The notes beneath the pieces are model-generated. The model had not been told where the DNA came from. It saw nothing but the letters and a program-made list of their open reading frames with translations, and made no database searches. A program made the translations under genes and the position numbers. From Lentisphaera marina (lineage in GTDB: Bacteria; Verrucomicrobiota; Lentisphaeria; Lentisphaerales; Lentisphaeraceae), in the NCBI RefSeq assembly GCF_028745505.1, contig NZ_JAQZZL010000002.1, positions 682,001 to 746,000 of the forward strand: a DNA stretch of 64,000 bases. Reading direction: 5' to 3'. Positions within the stretch are counted from its first letter, which is position 1, and each line of letters begins with the position of its first letter. Below, in pieces: positions 7,585-16,688 of the stretch.

Positions 7585-8862
7585 TTACACAAACTTTGTG
7601 ATGCCAGGTTGAGCCACTGGTGCAACAGAAATAGGCGTGTCTAATGTGTAGGCACTAGGACTTAAATCCTCTTTAGATTTCATGAGGTGATCCCAAGTAA
7701 GTTTCTTCCCTGTGTAACCTGACATACGACCTAAGATTCCTAAGCCACAACTTTTGATGGATTCTTCGCCATTGTTGAAATATTTACCTGCACGTAGGTG
7801 CTCAACTAAAACGCGTTGTTCATGCTGGTGCATCTGTTCAAATTTTCCTTTGACGGCCCAAATTTGCTCACCTTTGGAGTTGTAGATTCTACCGCGTTGA
7901 AAGTCCACTTTTCCTTTGGTACCATAGGCGACGTCACCTACATAACGATCTGTGCCCCCCTGTTGACGGCAAGTGAAATTACCGGTTATGCCATTCTGGA
8001 ATTCGTAGTTTACTGAAAAATGATCATATACATTACCAAATTTTGCATCTGTTCTTGATTGACGACCTCCGAATGAAAGCACGGATTTAATATCGCCATC
8101 GCCAGCTAACCATTGCATTTTATCGATACTATGAATAGCTTGTTCCACAATATGGTCACCAGATAACCAAGTGAAGTAGAGCCAGTTTCTCATTTGCCAT
8201 TCCATATCAGACCAATCTTCCTTGCGACCACGGTGCCAGAGGCCTCCCGCATTGTAAGAAGTTTGAATGTTGATGATGTCACCAATAATACCTTCTTTAA
8301 TTTGTTTCATGGTTTCGACTTTGGGGCCGTCGAAACGATAACAGAAACCGCATAAGAAGTACAAGCCTTTTTCTTCACATTTACGAATGGCTTCGGCAGC
8401 TCTTTTTAAACCTGCAGGGTCGCAAGCTAGTGGTTTTTCAGCAAAAATGTGTTTTCCAGCATCAACGGCTGCTTCCATATGAATAGGGCGAAAGTGTGGG
8501 GGGCTTGCAAGAAGTACAATATCAACTTCAGGCATGGCCATGACTTTTTTGTAGGCATCAAAACCTGAAAAGCAGGTATCATCACTTAATTGTACTTTAT
8601 CACCTAAGCGTGAGAAGCGTTTTTGAGCGGCAGCCACTTTGTCGGGGAAAAGATCAGCTAAAGCTACTAATTGAATATTGTTATCAACCTTAAGGATTTG
8701 GCTAGCTGCTCCTGAGCCACGACCGCCACAGCCAATTAATGCAACTTTAAGTTTTTTTGTCTTTGCTGCGGTGTCAGCAAAGGCAGATTGAGTAGCAATT
8801 GAAGAAGTGAGTAAGGCAGCAGAGCCTTTCATAAAGTTACGGCGATTGTGAGTTAAGTTCAT
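7585..8862 (-). CDS. Gfo/Idh/MocA family oxidoreductase with Tat signal
   Basis: The 425-residue NAD(P)-dependent dehydrogenase-like protein begins with a twin-arginine signal (HNRRNFMKGSAALLTSSIA). The dinucleotide fold follows: KVALIGCGGRGSGAA, then VDIVLLASPPHFRPIHMEAA and HIFAEKPLACDPAG with the family's EKP lysine. The C-terminal half has the substrate domain (GDHIVEQAIHSIDKMQWLAG). Tat export suggests the cofactor is bound before export. It is the first gene of the run that continues with a TIM barrel and a phosphatase-like lipoprotein, and probably takes part in oxidising or epimerising a sugar derivative in the periplasm. Confidence 0.9.
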   Translation of the reverse strand: MNLTHNRRNFMKGSAALLTSSIATQSAFADTAAKTKKLKVALIGCGGRGSGAASQILKVDNNIQLVALADLFPDKVAAAQKRFSRLGDKVQLSDDTCFSGFDAYKKVMAMPEVDIVLLASPPHFRPIHMEAAVDAGKHIFAEKPLACDPAGLKRAAEAIRKCEEKGLYFLCGFCYRFDGPKVETMKQIKEGIIGDIINIQTSYNAGGLWHRGRKEDWSDMEWQMRNWLYFTWLSGDHIVEQAIHSIDKMQWLAGDGDIKSVLSFGGRQSRTDAKFGNVYDHFSVNYEFQNGITGNFTCRQQGGTDRYVGDVAYGTKGKVDFQRGRIYNSKGEQIWAVKGKFEQMHQHEQRVLVEHLRAGKYFNNGEESIKSCGLGILGRMSGYTGKKLTWDHLMKSKEDLSPSAYTLDTPISVAPVAQPGITKFV

Positions 8863-9072
8863 GTTATTCTTCCTTGGCTAATGATTTATAATAGCTTTAT
8901 ATATCATGTGAAATATCTTAGGTCAAATCATTTCACATATAAAAAATTGTATTTTTTGGTAATTTAAACATTTTTCTTCTAGTCTTTAAGTAGGCTTATT
9001 GGTGTAAAAGACTTAGTTTGACTCGTGTCTAAGTGTATTTTTTATAGAGTGATTAATGAGTGCTTGATCTCG

Positions 9073-9119
9073 TATAGACGCCAGTGAACACCACTATGCA
9101 TTGCTTAGTAGTGTCTATA
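9073..9119. repeat. Inverted repeat between the membrane-protein and oxidoreductase genes
   Basis: TATAGAC at 9073-9079 pairs with GTCTATA at 9113-9119. Inside, ACACCACTA pairs with TAGTAGTGT with one mismatch. It lies just downstream of the minus-strand gene ending at 9147, has no T-tract, and could be a terminator variant, an RNA element or a small repeat. The rest of 8863-9146 shows nothing else. Confidence 0.4.
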
Positions 9120-9146
9120 ATGAAAATAGAAGGGGAGAGTTGCTCT

Positions 9147-9431
9147 TTATTTACTTTCGAGTTCTTCTGGTGAAGGAAGTTTGTCGTGGATCGGCCAATT
9201 TGAGAAGGCTAATACCCAAAAGAAAATAAAGGGGCCTATAATAGGTATAAGGCAAATGGTGGCTTTGGAAGTGTGCAAGCCCGTTTTTTTGCAGGCAATC
9301 GAAGAAAGGATAAAGATGCTCAATGTGAGGCCGATTAAGATTAGCCAAGGAGACCATTGAGCGGGATTGACAGGTATGAGGTCTATTGAGCTTGAAGCAT
9401 AAAATGTTTCAATATTTAATAAAGTACTCAT
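9147..9431 (-). CDS. Small membrane protein with two hydrophobic segments
   Basis: I chose the ATG at 9431 because it overlaps the upstream gene's stop by one base (TAATG). A longer in-frame start at 9476 would lie inside that gene. The roughly 94-residue protein has two membrane segments around a CKKTG(L) turn and ends in a charged tail. Its core matches the C-terminal membrane module of the upstream neighbour: CKKTGLHTSKATICLIPIIG here against CKKAGFSSSLAAVCIIPVLG there. Function is unknown. Confidence 0.7.
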   Translation of the reverse strand: MSTLLNIETFYASSSIDLIPVNPAQWSPWLILIGLTLSIFILSSIACKKTGLHTSKATICLIPIIGPFIFFWVLAFSNWPIHDKLPSPEELESK

Positions 9432-10360
9432 TAGTTTTCTCCCTCTTGTGCACAGAAACTGGAGTGGAGTTTCCAATTATTAAAACAAATTATCCACATA
9501 AAAATAAAAGGTCCAAGAACAGGAATGATACAGACTGCAGCTAAAGAGCTTGAGAAACCAGCTTTTTTACAGATCGCAATAGCAGGCCAGAAAAGGGAAA
9601 GTCCCAAACCAAGGACGATTATCCATGCGACTGAAAAACTACTCTCTAATTTTTCTTGTAGGGCTACTTTTTCTTCAACGCTCATTACCTCTTTTTTGTT
9701 ACGGTCTGAGAAATCAATGTTCATATTGAGATATGATTTAGCATCCTTCCAATTACTCTCTTGCCCGACTTCAGAAAAAATAATTCTCGAGATTGTATGT
9801 TCGTCTTTAAGAATTTTCGCGAAGGGGATGGCAATCTCCATGTAATTACCTTTGGAGGCATTCATGATACTGTCGGCGGAATAAGAAACAACTTTTTTGG
9901 GTGCAGTGCCCTTTTTGCTGATATTGTAAATGTCATAATAAGGCACGGCTTTATTATTGAGTTTTACTGGTATAGCGTATTCAAAACCAGGTGCTTTAAC
10001 GTACTTGTTTAAACGCAGGTTTTCATCTGAACCAGTTGCTTTATTGTTGTCTACATCAAAAAGGATTTTTAAAAAGGCTTCGTCTTTAATGGCGCCAACA
10101 TGGTTTTTTGTGTTGAGGAGTAGGTAAATGTGTTCTTGATCCATGGCCATTTTGATGGACATGATATCGGTATATGGAGGTTTGAGATTTATACCAAAAT
10201 TTTTGCTCAAATAAGGTATAGATTTCCAGTCTTGAATAGAGCCATCAATTTTGATGCTTTTACTCACAGGAACCTTGTAGGCCTCAGTTTGGTCTTGTGC
10301 AAAACAAGTTGTATAAATTAATAAAAGAGAGAATAAAATATGTCTCAAAAAACACTCCAC
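9431..10360 (-). CDS. Exported protein with DOMON/CBM9-like domain and C-terminal membrane module
   Basis: The 309-residue protein has a signal peptide, then a domain that reads like the carbohydrate- or haem-binding CBM9/DOMON fold: SKSIKIDGSIQDWKSIPYL, MAMDQEHIYLLLNTK and FDVDNNKATGSDENLR. A short coiled stretch (VEEKVALQEKLESS) leads to two C-terminal membrane segments with CKKAGF between them. The same membrane module is repeated as the stand-alone gene downstream. Ligand and role are not known. A membrane-anchored sensor or binding protein is possible. Confidence 0.7.
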   Translation of the reverse strand: MECFLRHILFSLLLIYTTCFAQDQTEAYKVPVSKSIKIDGSIQDWKSIPYLSKNFGINLKPPYTDIMSIKMAMDQEHIYLLLNTKNHVGAIKDEAFLKILFDVDNNKATGSDENLRLNKYVKAPGFEYAIPVKLNNKAVPYYDIYNISKKGTAPKKVVSYSADSIMNASKGNYMEIAIPFAKILKDEHTISRIIFSEVGQESNWKDAKSYLNMNIDFSDRNKKEVMSVEEKVALQEKLESSFSVAWIIVLGLGLSLFWPAIAICKKAGFSSSLAAVCIIPVLGPFIFMWIICFNNWKLHSSFCAQEGEN

Positions 10361-10403
10361 GTAGTTGTAATAAAGTTTACATAGTTTTTTCAGCTACGCA
10401 AGA

Positions 10404-11123
10404 TCAACTCAAGCTAGAAAAGTCGGTGGCTCGTAAAAAAGAATGATTTTTTCCTAATAAAGTCTCTAATACTTCACTTTTTACGGTTTTGCGCAGAATT
10501 GTATCTTCTTTTAGTTCATCAGGAAAACGGTAAGCATAGTGCGCTGCCAATTTCGACCAAGAGTCACTGACGCCACTACATAAGTTTATTCTACGCGAAC
10601 TTAGAGATAGATCCGCCAGCTCCAGCGTAAGTGTAATGATGTCATCCACATGAATGAGATTGACTGTTTTTTGAGGGTTTTTTATTAGGCCTTTTAGAAG
10701 CCAGTTTTTTGGATCGCGTTGGGGACCAAAAATCCCACTCAAAGTGAAGATGTTGGCGCCTAATTTTCGAAGCCTTTCTTCGGCAATAAGTCGTGGATTA
10801 TCAAGTTTGAGTGGGGTGGATTCAGTGATCACTTGATTATCAAATTCATGTTTGTAGACTGATGAAGTTGAATAGATGATGATTTGCTGAGATTTCTTTA
10901 GCAAGTATTCATAAAAGAGAAGTTCATTTTCTTGGTTTTTGCAGGCAAAAGTCCAGATGACGATTTTTGCCTCAGGTAAGCTACTCCAAGAATCCTTATC
11001 GTTTAAGTCAAAATAGATCTGTTCGGAGGATTCTGGGATGCGGCTAGTTATACGAGCATTTTTTATTTTTTTGATTAAACGAGAGCCACAATAGCCATTG
11101 CCTAAAATTAGATAGTCATACAT
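10404..11123 (-). CDS. NAD(P)-binding epimerase/dehydratase-like protein
   Basis: The 239-residue protein starts with a Rossmann motif (YLILGNGYCGSRLIKKI, G-x-G-x-x-G). It then shows YSTSSVYKHEFDNQVITEST, matching the S-S-x-Y-x5 region of extended SDR proteins such as YeeZ, and later IHVDDIITLTLELA. It lacks a clear YxxxK pair, so catalysis is uncertain. It has no signal peptide and is probably cytosolic. It stands divergently from the gene at 11215, with about 90 bases of shared upstream DNA. Confidence 0.7.
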   Translation of the reverse strand: MYDYLILGNGYCGSRLIKKIKNARITSRIPESSEQIYFDLNDKDSWSSLPEAKIVIWTFACKNQENELLFYEYLLKKSQQIIIYSTSSVYKHEFDNQVITESTPLKLDNPRLIAEERLRKLGANIFTLSGIFGPQRDPKNWLLKGLIKNPQKTVNLIHVDDIITLTLELADLSLSSRRINLCSGVSDSWSKLAAHYAYRFPDELKEDTILRKTVKSEVLETLLGKNHSFLRATDFSSLS

Positions 11124-11214
11124 AGGTTAACTTAAAATATTTTTATTCGAAAGAGAGTTGTAAAAAAGGGTAATAGAATCAGTTTTTAATTAAACGTCAA
11201 TAGGAGACTAGACT

Positions 11215-11889
11215 ATGGAAAAACAAGAAGAAAAATCAAATGGCCTATTAAAATTTTTAGGCATAGGCTGCTTAGGTTTTATTATTTTAGGAGGCCTCAC
11301 TACCTGGTATGTGGTGAATAATATAAAAAGTATCACAGCCGAAGTTGCCCAATCAATTGCCGAAACCTTGATTAGCAAAACTGAATTGTCGGAAGAGGAT
11401 AAAAAGGAGCTCATGCTTATCCTAGATGAAATTACTGAAGAAGTTAAGAAAGGTGAAATCAGCGAAGCGCAATTCAGTGCCATGCTACAAAGCTTTAGTG
11501 AGAGTGGTTTATTACCAGCTTTGGCCTTACACTTTTTTGAGAATACATATCTGAGCAAGGCAGACTTGAGCCAAGAAGAAAAAGATGAGATGCTAAAGCA
11601 CTTGAGTCGTTACCGTTGGGGCCTGATCAATGAAAAAATAGAATATTTCACTCAATCAAATACGAAGATAATGGATATCGTCAGCGTTAAAAATGGTGAG
11701 ACGGATGAGCTTAAGCAAGAACTCACAAAGGAAGAGTTGGAGACGGCCATTCAAATTATGAAAGACGCGGCAGATACAAATAATATTGCAGATAAAAAGT
11801 ATAAAATTGAAGTAGCCAAAGAGATTCGCAAAGTTCTGGATCGAGCTAAAAATAAAACTTTAGAACAAGAATCTTCCGAATTACAATAA
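11215..11889 (+). CDS. Hypothetical single-pass membrane protein, helical
   Basis: The 224-residue protein has one membrane segment (about residues 12-35, GLLKFLGIGCLGFIILGGLT) and a long, charged, mostly helical part rich in Glu and Lys. An AGGAG ribosome-binding site lies nine bases before the ATG. The helical part contains repeated 'LSEEDKKEL' and 'LSQEEKDEM' segments, which suggests an internal duplication. I do not recognise a family. It is followed after 35 bases by a lipoprotein gene and uvrB on the same strand. Confidence 0.65.
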   Translation: MEKQEEKSNGLLKFLGIGCLGFIILGGLTTWYVVNNIKSITAEVAQSIAETLISKTELSEEDKKELMLILDEITEEVKKGEISEAQFSAMLQSFSESGLLPALALHFFENTYLSKADLSQEEKDEMLKHLSRYRWGLINEKIEYFTQSNTKIMDIVSVKNGETDELKQELTKEELETAIQIMKDAADTNNIADKKYKIEVAKEIRKVLDRAKNKTLEQESSELQ

Positions 11890-11924
11890 ACTCATAATAT
11901 ATTAAGAAAAAAGCGAGCCCATTT

Positions 11925-13196
11925 ATGCGTTACCTTATCCTCTTATCCTTTTTCTTTTCAGCCTGTCAAGTTATTGATCCCGTAGATCAATATGAAGCGA
12001 AGCAGTTGAAATCAGAACAAGATCAATTCCTCGAACGGCAAGTTCGTTTAAAGAAAGAAGCTGAAAGCCATAACTTAGAAGAAAAAGCAGCGTATTTCGA
12101 AACTAATATTAAGCAAAGGTTGCCTGCTGGTCTGGCAATGATTCCCAAGGTTTACACTGAAAGTGGAAAGCAAGAACTACGAGTTGACTTAAATTGCCAA
12201 TTATTAGCAGCAATGGCCTTTAAATATGATGTCACACGTGATGAAAAAGATTTGGAGTTTATCAAAAAGCTTTTTAATAGTTTCATCCAAGTTGATGCAG
12301 CTAATGGTATGGATGGCTACTTACCTGTTAAAGTTAAATATGATGACGAAAGAACGCAGATTTTAAATAACGAATGTCATGAAAATGTTTATGTACAGTT
12401 ATTTTTTGCTTATCAAATTGTTTATGATAAAGTCCCGCAATTAAGAGAAGAAATCCGACAGCATTTAGAAGTTATTTTTAGACATTTCATGAAGAACAAT
12501 TTTACTTTGCATGATCAACACGACCAGGAAGTTCCTTATAGTGATTTGAGCCCTAATGCCTGGCAGGTTTATAATAATCGTCGTTTGTCGTTGATTTCGA
12601 TGATAGATTTAGGTCGTCGTTGTTTTGGCGGAGAATTACGTGCTGAATTAGAGTTGATTTATTTACAGTTGCTCAACCTTTCTTATCCGTATTTTGTGCA
12701 GCGCCAGACATATAGAAGTTTTGGCTTGGAATTTCCGACGCACTCAAGTTCTTGGCTGAACTACCTGAAAACATACAATGGCTATAATGCATCAGGCTCG
12801 AGTTTTTATAAGAAGACTTTTCAAAATTTAGAAAAATTTTACAAGGGGCAAAATAACCCTTTCAGTCAGTTGATAGGAGTGAAGATGGAGCTCTATGATT
12901 TAGAAGAAGTTAGTGGAGTGGTTAAACAAAGCTTAGAAAGCTTTCCATTAGATCTACGTCAATTTCCTACCTTTGGCTCAATGAATAGAGATCATAAATT
13001 AGGTAGGTATGTTAAATTAAAAGCACAGAATGAGTCAAGGGAATTCGTCCCTGTCTATGCACGCCCCTTAGAATCAATAGAATGGAAACACAATCAATTG
13101 CGTTTGGATGGTAATTTCAACTCCAAAGGAACAAAGACTTTTACTGGAGTGGATTACTTAATTGTATACTGGATGTGGCAGAGCTTAAAAAAATAG
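11925..13196 (+). CDS. Hypothetical lipoprotein, possibly alpha/alpha-barrel
   Basis: The 423-residue protein has a lipoprotein signal (LLSFFFSACQV, Cys about residue 15) and a short coiled region with many Glu/Lys. Alternating helices with aromatic residues follow (GYLPVKVKYDD, NECHENVYVQLFFAYQIVYD, NNRRLSLISMIDLGRRC). The pattern resembles alpha/alpha-toroid enzymes such as glycosidases or lyases, but I cannot identify catalytic residues. It ends one base before uvrB starts, so the two are probably transcribed together. Confidence 0.6.
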   Translation: MRYLILLSFFFSACQVIDPVDQYEAKQLKSEQDQFLERQVRLKKEAESHNLEEKAAYFETNIKQRLPAGLAMIPKVYTESGKQELRVDLNCQLLAAMAFKYDVTRDEKDLEFIKKLFNSFIQVDAANGMDGYLPVKVKYDDERTQILNNECHENVYVQLFFAYQIVYDKVPQLREEIRQHLEVIFRHFMKNNFTLHDQHDQEVPYSDLSPNAWQVYNNRRLSLISMIDLGRRCFGGELRAELELIYLQLLNLSYPYFVQRQTYRSFGLEFPTHSSSWLNYLKTYNGYNASGSSFYKKTFQNLEKFYKGQNNPFSQLIGVKMELYDLEEVSGVVKQSLESFPLDLRQFPTFGSMNRDHKLGRYVKLKAQNESREFVPVYARPLESIEWKHNQLRLDGNFNSKGTKTFTGVDYLIVYWMWQSLKK

Positions 13197-13197
13197 T

Positions 13198-15180
13198 ATG
13201 GAAATCCCCTTTCAATTACAGTCTGATTTTGAACCTGCAGGTGACCAGCCGGAAGCAATAGAAAAACTTTTAGCAGGGCTTGAATCTGGACAGCAATTTC
13301 AGACTCTTTTGGGGGTGACTGGCTCAGGAAAAACCTTTACGGCAGCTCAACTTTTGGCGAAGGCGGGGCGCCCCGTTTTGGTATTGGCACAGAACAAAAC
13401 TTTAGCAGCGCAGCTCTTTAGTGAATTTAAACATTTTTTCCCAAAAAATCGAGTCGAATACTTTGTTTCGTATTTTGATTATTATCAGCCCGAAGCCTAC
13501 ATACCGCAAACAGATACTTACATTGCTAAAGATAGCTCTGTAAATGATGAGATAGAGAAGTTTCGCTTGTCGGCAACTTGTTCCTTACTTGAGAGACGAG
13601 ATGTCATTGTGATAGCGTCCGTTTCGTGTATTTATGGCTTAGGGGATCCCGAAATGCTGACACGAATGAGTGTGAAGCTCGCAGTTGGTGATGAAATGGA
13701 CCGGGATGAACTCATCCACTTGTTGATTGACAGTCGTTATGAACGCAACGATACTGCGCCGAGTCGAGGTGAATTTTCGGTCAGTGGCGATGTGATTAAT
13801 ATTTTTCCATCTTACAAGGATGATTATATTCGCATTGAGTTTTTTGGTGATGAGATTGATGAAATTACGCTGCGTGATGAACTCAATCATTCGGTGATAG
13901 AGAGTATGGAAAATACTTTGATTTTCCCCGCATCACATTTTGCTACCTCAAAAGATCGTTTAGAAAAAATGGTTCCCCAAGTTTTGGAAGAATTAGATGA
14001 GCAAGTCTCTAAGTTCGAAAATGAAGGCAAGTTAGTAGAGGCCCAACGCATTTATCAAAGAACTAATTACGATATGGAAATGATTGCCGAGTTGGGGTAT
14101 TGCCAAGGGATAGAAAACTATTCGCGCTATGTGACTGGGAGGCCGATTGGTTCGCGTCCATTTACCTTAATAGATTTCTTTCCGGATGATTACCTTACGA
14201 TTGTCGATGAAAGCCATGTAACCATTCCGCAGTTTAGAGCGATGTATAATGGTGATAAAAGCCGTAAGTCGAGTTTGGTCGACCATGGCTTTCGACTTCC
14301 TTCAGCCTTAGATAATCGCCCTATGAAATTTGAAGAGTTTGAAGCGAAAATGGGACAAACTATTTTTGTGTCGGCAACTCCCACAAATTATGAAATAGAT
14401 AAAAGTCAGGAAGTGGTGGAGTTAGTTGTTCGCCCGACAGGGCTTCTTGACCCAGTAGTAGAAATTCGTCCCCTTACGGGACAGGTGGATGATTTGTTAG
14501 CGGAGATAAGGGATCGTGCCGCAAGGAAAGAACGTGTAATCGTCACTTGTTTGACTAAGAAGACATCGGAAGACTTGAGTGATTACTTACAAGATTTGGG
14601 TGTAAAATGTACTTATATTCATTCTGGAATTGATACGATTGAAAGGATTGAGATTCTGCGTGAATTGAGATCGGGAGAAATTGATGTCGTTATAGGTATC
14701 AATCTCTTGCGAGAAGGCATGGATTTGCCCGAGGTATCTTTAGTGGCCGTTTTAGATGCCGATAAAGAGGGGTTCTTGCGTTCAACAACAGCGCTTCTAC
14801 AGATTTCAGGTCGAGCGGCAAGGAATGCCAATGGTTGTTGCATACTCTATGCGGATAAAATAACTGGAAGTATGCAAAGATTCCTAGATGAGACCGGTAA
14901 GCGTCGCGAGAAACAAATAAAATTCAATGAAGAAAATGGTATTGAGCCCAAGACAATTATTCGCAAAGAACAAGAAAGCCTTTTCTCGGGTGGTGGCTCA
15001 GCTCCTGGAAAACGAAAGAATAAAAAAGAAAGTGTCGTCGAGTTGCGTGAAGAGGATATTAGTGAAGAGCTTTTGCGTGATTTGAAAAATGAAATGATTA
15101 AAGCTGCTGAAGCATTAGAATTTGAGCGTGCTGCAGAACTGAGAGATAAAATCAAAGAGCTGAAAGAAAAGCTTTACTGA
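13198..15180 (+). CDS. uvrB: UvrABC excinuclease subunit B
   Basis: UvrB is the helicase-like subunit of nucleotide excision repair; it verifies damage with UvrA and recruits UvrC. The 660 residues cover the whole family. Visible are the Walker A motif GVTGSGKTFT, the beta-hairpin region YFDYYQPEAYIPQTDTYIAKD, TIVDESHVT (motif II), IFVSATPTNYE, GINLLREGMDLPEVSLVAVLDADKEG in two parts, QISGRAARN (motif VI), and the C-terminal UVR helix pair EALEFERAAELRDKIKELKE. The start follows the upstream stop by one base, and its own stop overlaps the next ATG (TGATG). Confidence 0.98.
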   Translation: MEIPFQLQSDFEPAGDQPEAIEKLLAGLESGQQFQTLLGVTGSGKTFTAAQLLAKAGRPVLVLAQNKTLAAQLFSEFKHFFPKNRVEYFVSYFDYYQPEAYIPQTDTYIAKDSSVNDEIEKFRLSATCSLLERRDVIVIASVSCIYGLGDPEMLTRMSVKLAVGDEMDRDELIHLLIDSRYERNDTAPSRGEFSVSGDVINIFPSYKDDYIRIEFFGDEIDEITLRDELNHSVIESMENTLIFPASHFATSKDRLEKMVPQVLEELDEQVSKFENEGKLVEAQRIYQRTNYDMEMIAELGYCQGIENYSRYVTGRPIGSRPFTLIDFFPDDYLTIVDESHVTIPQFRAMYNGDKSRKSSLVDHGFRLPSALDNRPMKFEEFEAKMGQTIFVSATPTNYEIDKSQEVVELVVRPTGLLDPVVEIRPLTGQVDDLLAEIRDRAARKERVIVTCLTKKTSEDLSDYLQDLGVKCTYIHSGIDTIERIEILRELRSGEIDVVIGINLLREGMDLPEVSLVAVLDADKEGFLRSTTALLQISGRAARNANGCCILYADKITGSMQRFLDETGKRREKQIKFNEENGIEPKTIIRKEQESLFSGGGSAPGKRKNKKESVVELREEDISEELLRDLKNEMIKAAEALEFERAAELRDKIKELKEKLY

Positions 15181-15587
15181 TGAATGACTTAATAAAAGCT
15201 TACAAGCAAACAGATTATTTAGTGCCTGAGTTTGATCTCTGTATTAAAATTGATCAATGTTCTGAGGATTTGAGGGCCTTTTGCGAGAAACGCAAAGTTG
15301 AATCTTGGGCTTTTATTACAGCACACAATCCCTATTCCAAACTCTTGAATCCTATGGAGAATGAGGCCAGAAATCAAAGCTTAGAGCAAGACCTTTTAGA
15401 CTATGACTTTTTTCATGGCTTGGGACGTGGGAAAGATTCCGACTGGCCCATAGAGAATAGCTTTTTCGTCTTGAATATAAGTCTTGAAGAAGCTGTTTTA
15501 TTAGCAAAAAAACATCAGCAAAACGCGATTGTTTATGGCCTCAAAAATTCAGAGGCCAAGCTCATCTTGAATCGAGATTTTGAGTAA
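15180..15587 (+). CDS. DUF3293 domain-containing protein
   Basis: The 135-residue cytosolic protein matches DUF3293: AYKQTDYLVPEFDL at the start, SWAFITAHNPYSK, the NQSLEQDLL segment, and HGLGRGKDSDWPIENSFFVLNI. The family's role is not established. Its start overlaps the uvrB stop by one base, so translation is likely coupled. It ends against the convergent DUF3500 gene without intervening DNA. Confidence 0.85.
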   Translation: MNDLIKAYKQTDYLVPEFDLCIKIDQCSEDLRAFCEKRKVESWAFITAHNPYSKLLNPMENEARNQSLEQDLLDYDFFHGLGRGKDSDWPIENSFFVLNISLEEAVLLAKKHQQNAIVYGLKNSEAKLILNRDFE

Positions 15588-16556
15588 TTATTTACCACCA
15601 AAATCAGCTTTGCGACTTCTCCAGATTTGGTGAACGTGATTCACTTTAGTTTTTTGCGTGCCGTTTTGTGTATTAAATAAGAGGATCACTAAATCATTAC
15701 CAATGATTTGGTAATGGTGAGGCTCCTGTAAGTTAGTTCCACCATAATAAGTGAAGCGCATGTTCTCCTTGTCGGCTTCAATTTCCTTCCATACTTGATT
15801 GGCATAAATTTCCTGTAAGTCATCAATATAGGCTTTGCGAATCAGAGTCATCAAATCCTTTTGTTGTTGTGACTTCAGTTGCTTCCAGTTAATGCCATCT
15901 TTATCATACTCACCTGGGCTAGCTTTTTTGCCTTCCTTCATGTCACGCATGGTGATTTTTTCTTTATGAGCTAAGGCTTTTTGTGAGGGATCAAAAGATT
16001 TAACTAAATCAAAGGCTGCGTCTTCCGCAAAAGCGAGAGGGCGTTCACCTTCTCGTAGGCTTGAGCTCGAGTTCTTAAAAATTTTTGCGGGATTCGCACC
16101 AAAAAACAGGGGGGTGCCGCTGATTAAGGTCTTGTCATTAAAAGTAAAATTGACTGAAATGTGGTGACCTTCAAAACTGAAGCCCCACTTACCCTGATTA
16201 ACTTTGCCAAAGAGGGTGAAATAAAATTTCTTTGGGTCACGATGATCGCCTTCGACTTCACGGAGGATTTTTTCCATTTCGATCACAGCTTTAACTTTTT
16301 TAATTCCTTGATCAGAGAGCACATGAGCCATGATATGAAACATTTCGTCACTCTGCTCTTGAGTCATTGCGGAAATCGCTAAGCCCTTTCGTTCTTTCAT
16401 GGGGACATAGTGCCATTGAGTTCGCTCAGCAGAATCAAAGTCTTTACTCACAAGGGCTTTTTGTTTTTCATCGAGCTCTTGGTACCATTCATCAAAACCG
16501 TGGGCAAAGAGAGCGCTGTTGAGGGTGAATAAACTTAATAGAAATACTTTTATCAT
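15588..16556 (-). CDS. DUF3500 domain-containing exported protein
   Basis: The 322-residue protein has a signal peptide (to about A18) and reads as DUF3500 along its length: AHVLSDQGIKKVKAVIEME, YFTLFGKVNQGKWGFSFEGHHISVNFTF, TPLFFGANPA, and YGGTNLQEPHHYQIIGNDLVI near the end. The many His residues (EGHH, EPHHYQ) suggest a metal site, but the family's function is not known. It is a single-gene unit, convergent with the uvrB group. Confidence 0.85.
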   Translation of the reverse strand: MIKVFLLSLFTLNSALFAHGFDEWYQELDEKQKALVSKDFDSAERTQWHYVPMKERKGLAISAMTQEQSDEMFHIMAHVLSDQGIKKVKAVIEMEKILREVEGDHRDPKKFYFTLFGKVNQGKWGFSFEGHHISVNFTFNDKTLISGTPLFFGANPAKIFKNSSSSLREGERPLAFAEDAAFDLVKSFDPSQKALAHKEKITMRDMKEGKKASPGEYDKDGINWKQLKSQQQKDLMTLIRKAYIDDLQEIYANQVWKEIEADKENMRFTYYGGTNLQEPHHYQIIGNDLVILLFNTQNGTQKTKVNHVHQIWRSRKADFGGK

Positions 16557-16639
16557 GACAAACTCCGTTAATTGATATCTTATATTTATGCTGCAACTTC
16601 GCCTAGATTAACAGTGAATAGAAAATAAAACACAAAAAA

Positions 16640-16666
16640 AGGTCATAAGCTGAAAACTTATGACCT
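16640..16666 (-). terminator. Rho-independent terminator of leuS
   Basis: AGGTCATAAG (16640-16649) and CTTATGACCT (16657-16666) form a 10-bp stem with a 7-base loop. On the minus strand it is followed by a run of T (the A-run at 16634-16640). It lies just after the leuS stop. Confidence 0.9.
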
Positions 16667-16688
16667 GATTATTGAAGTGTATGAGGCT

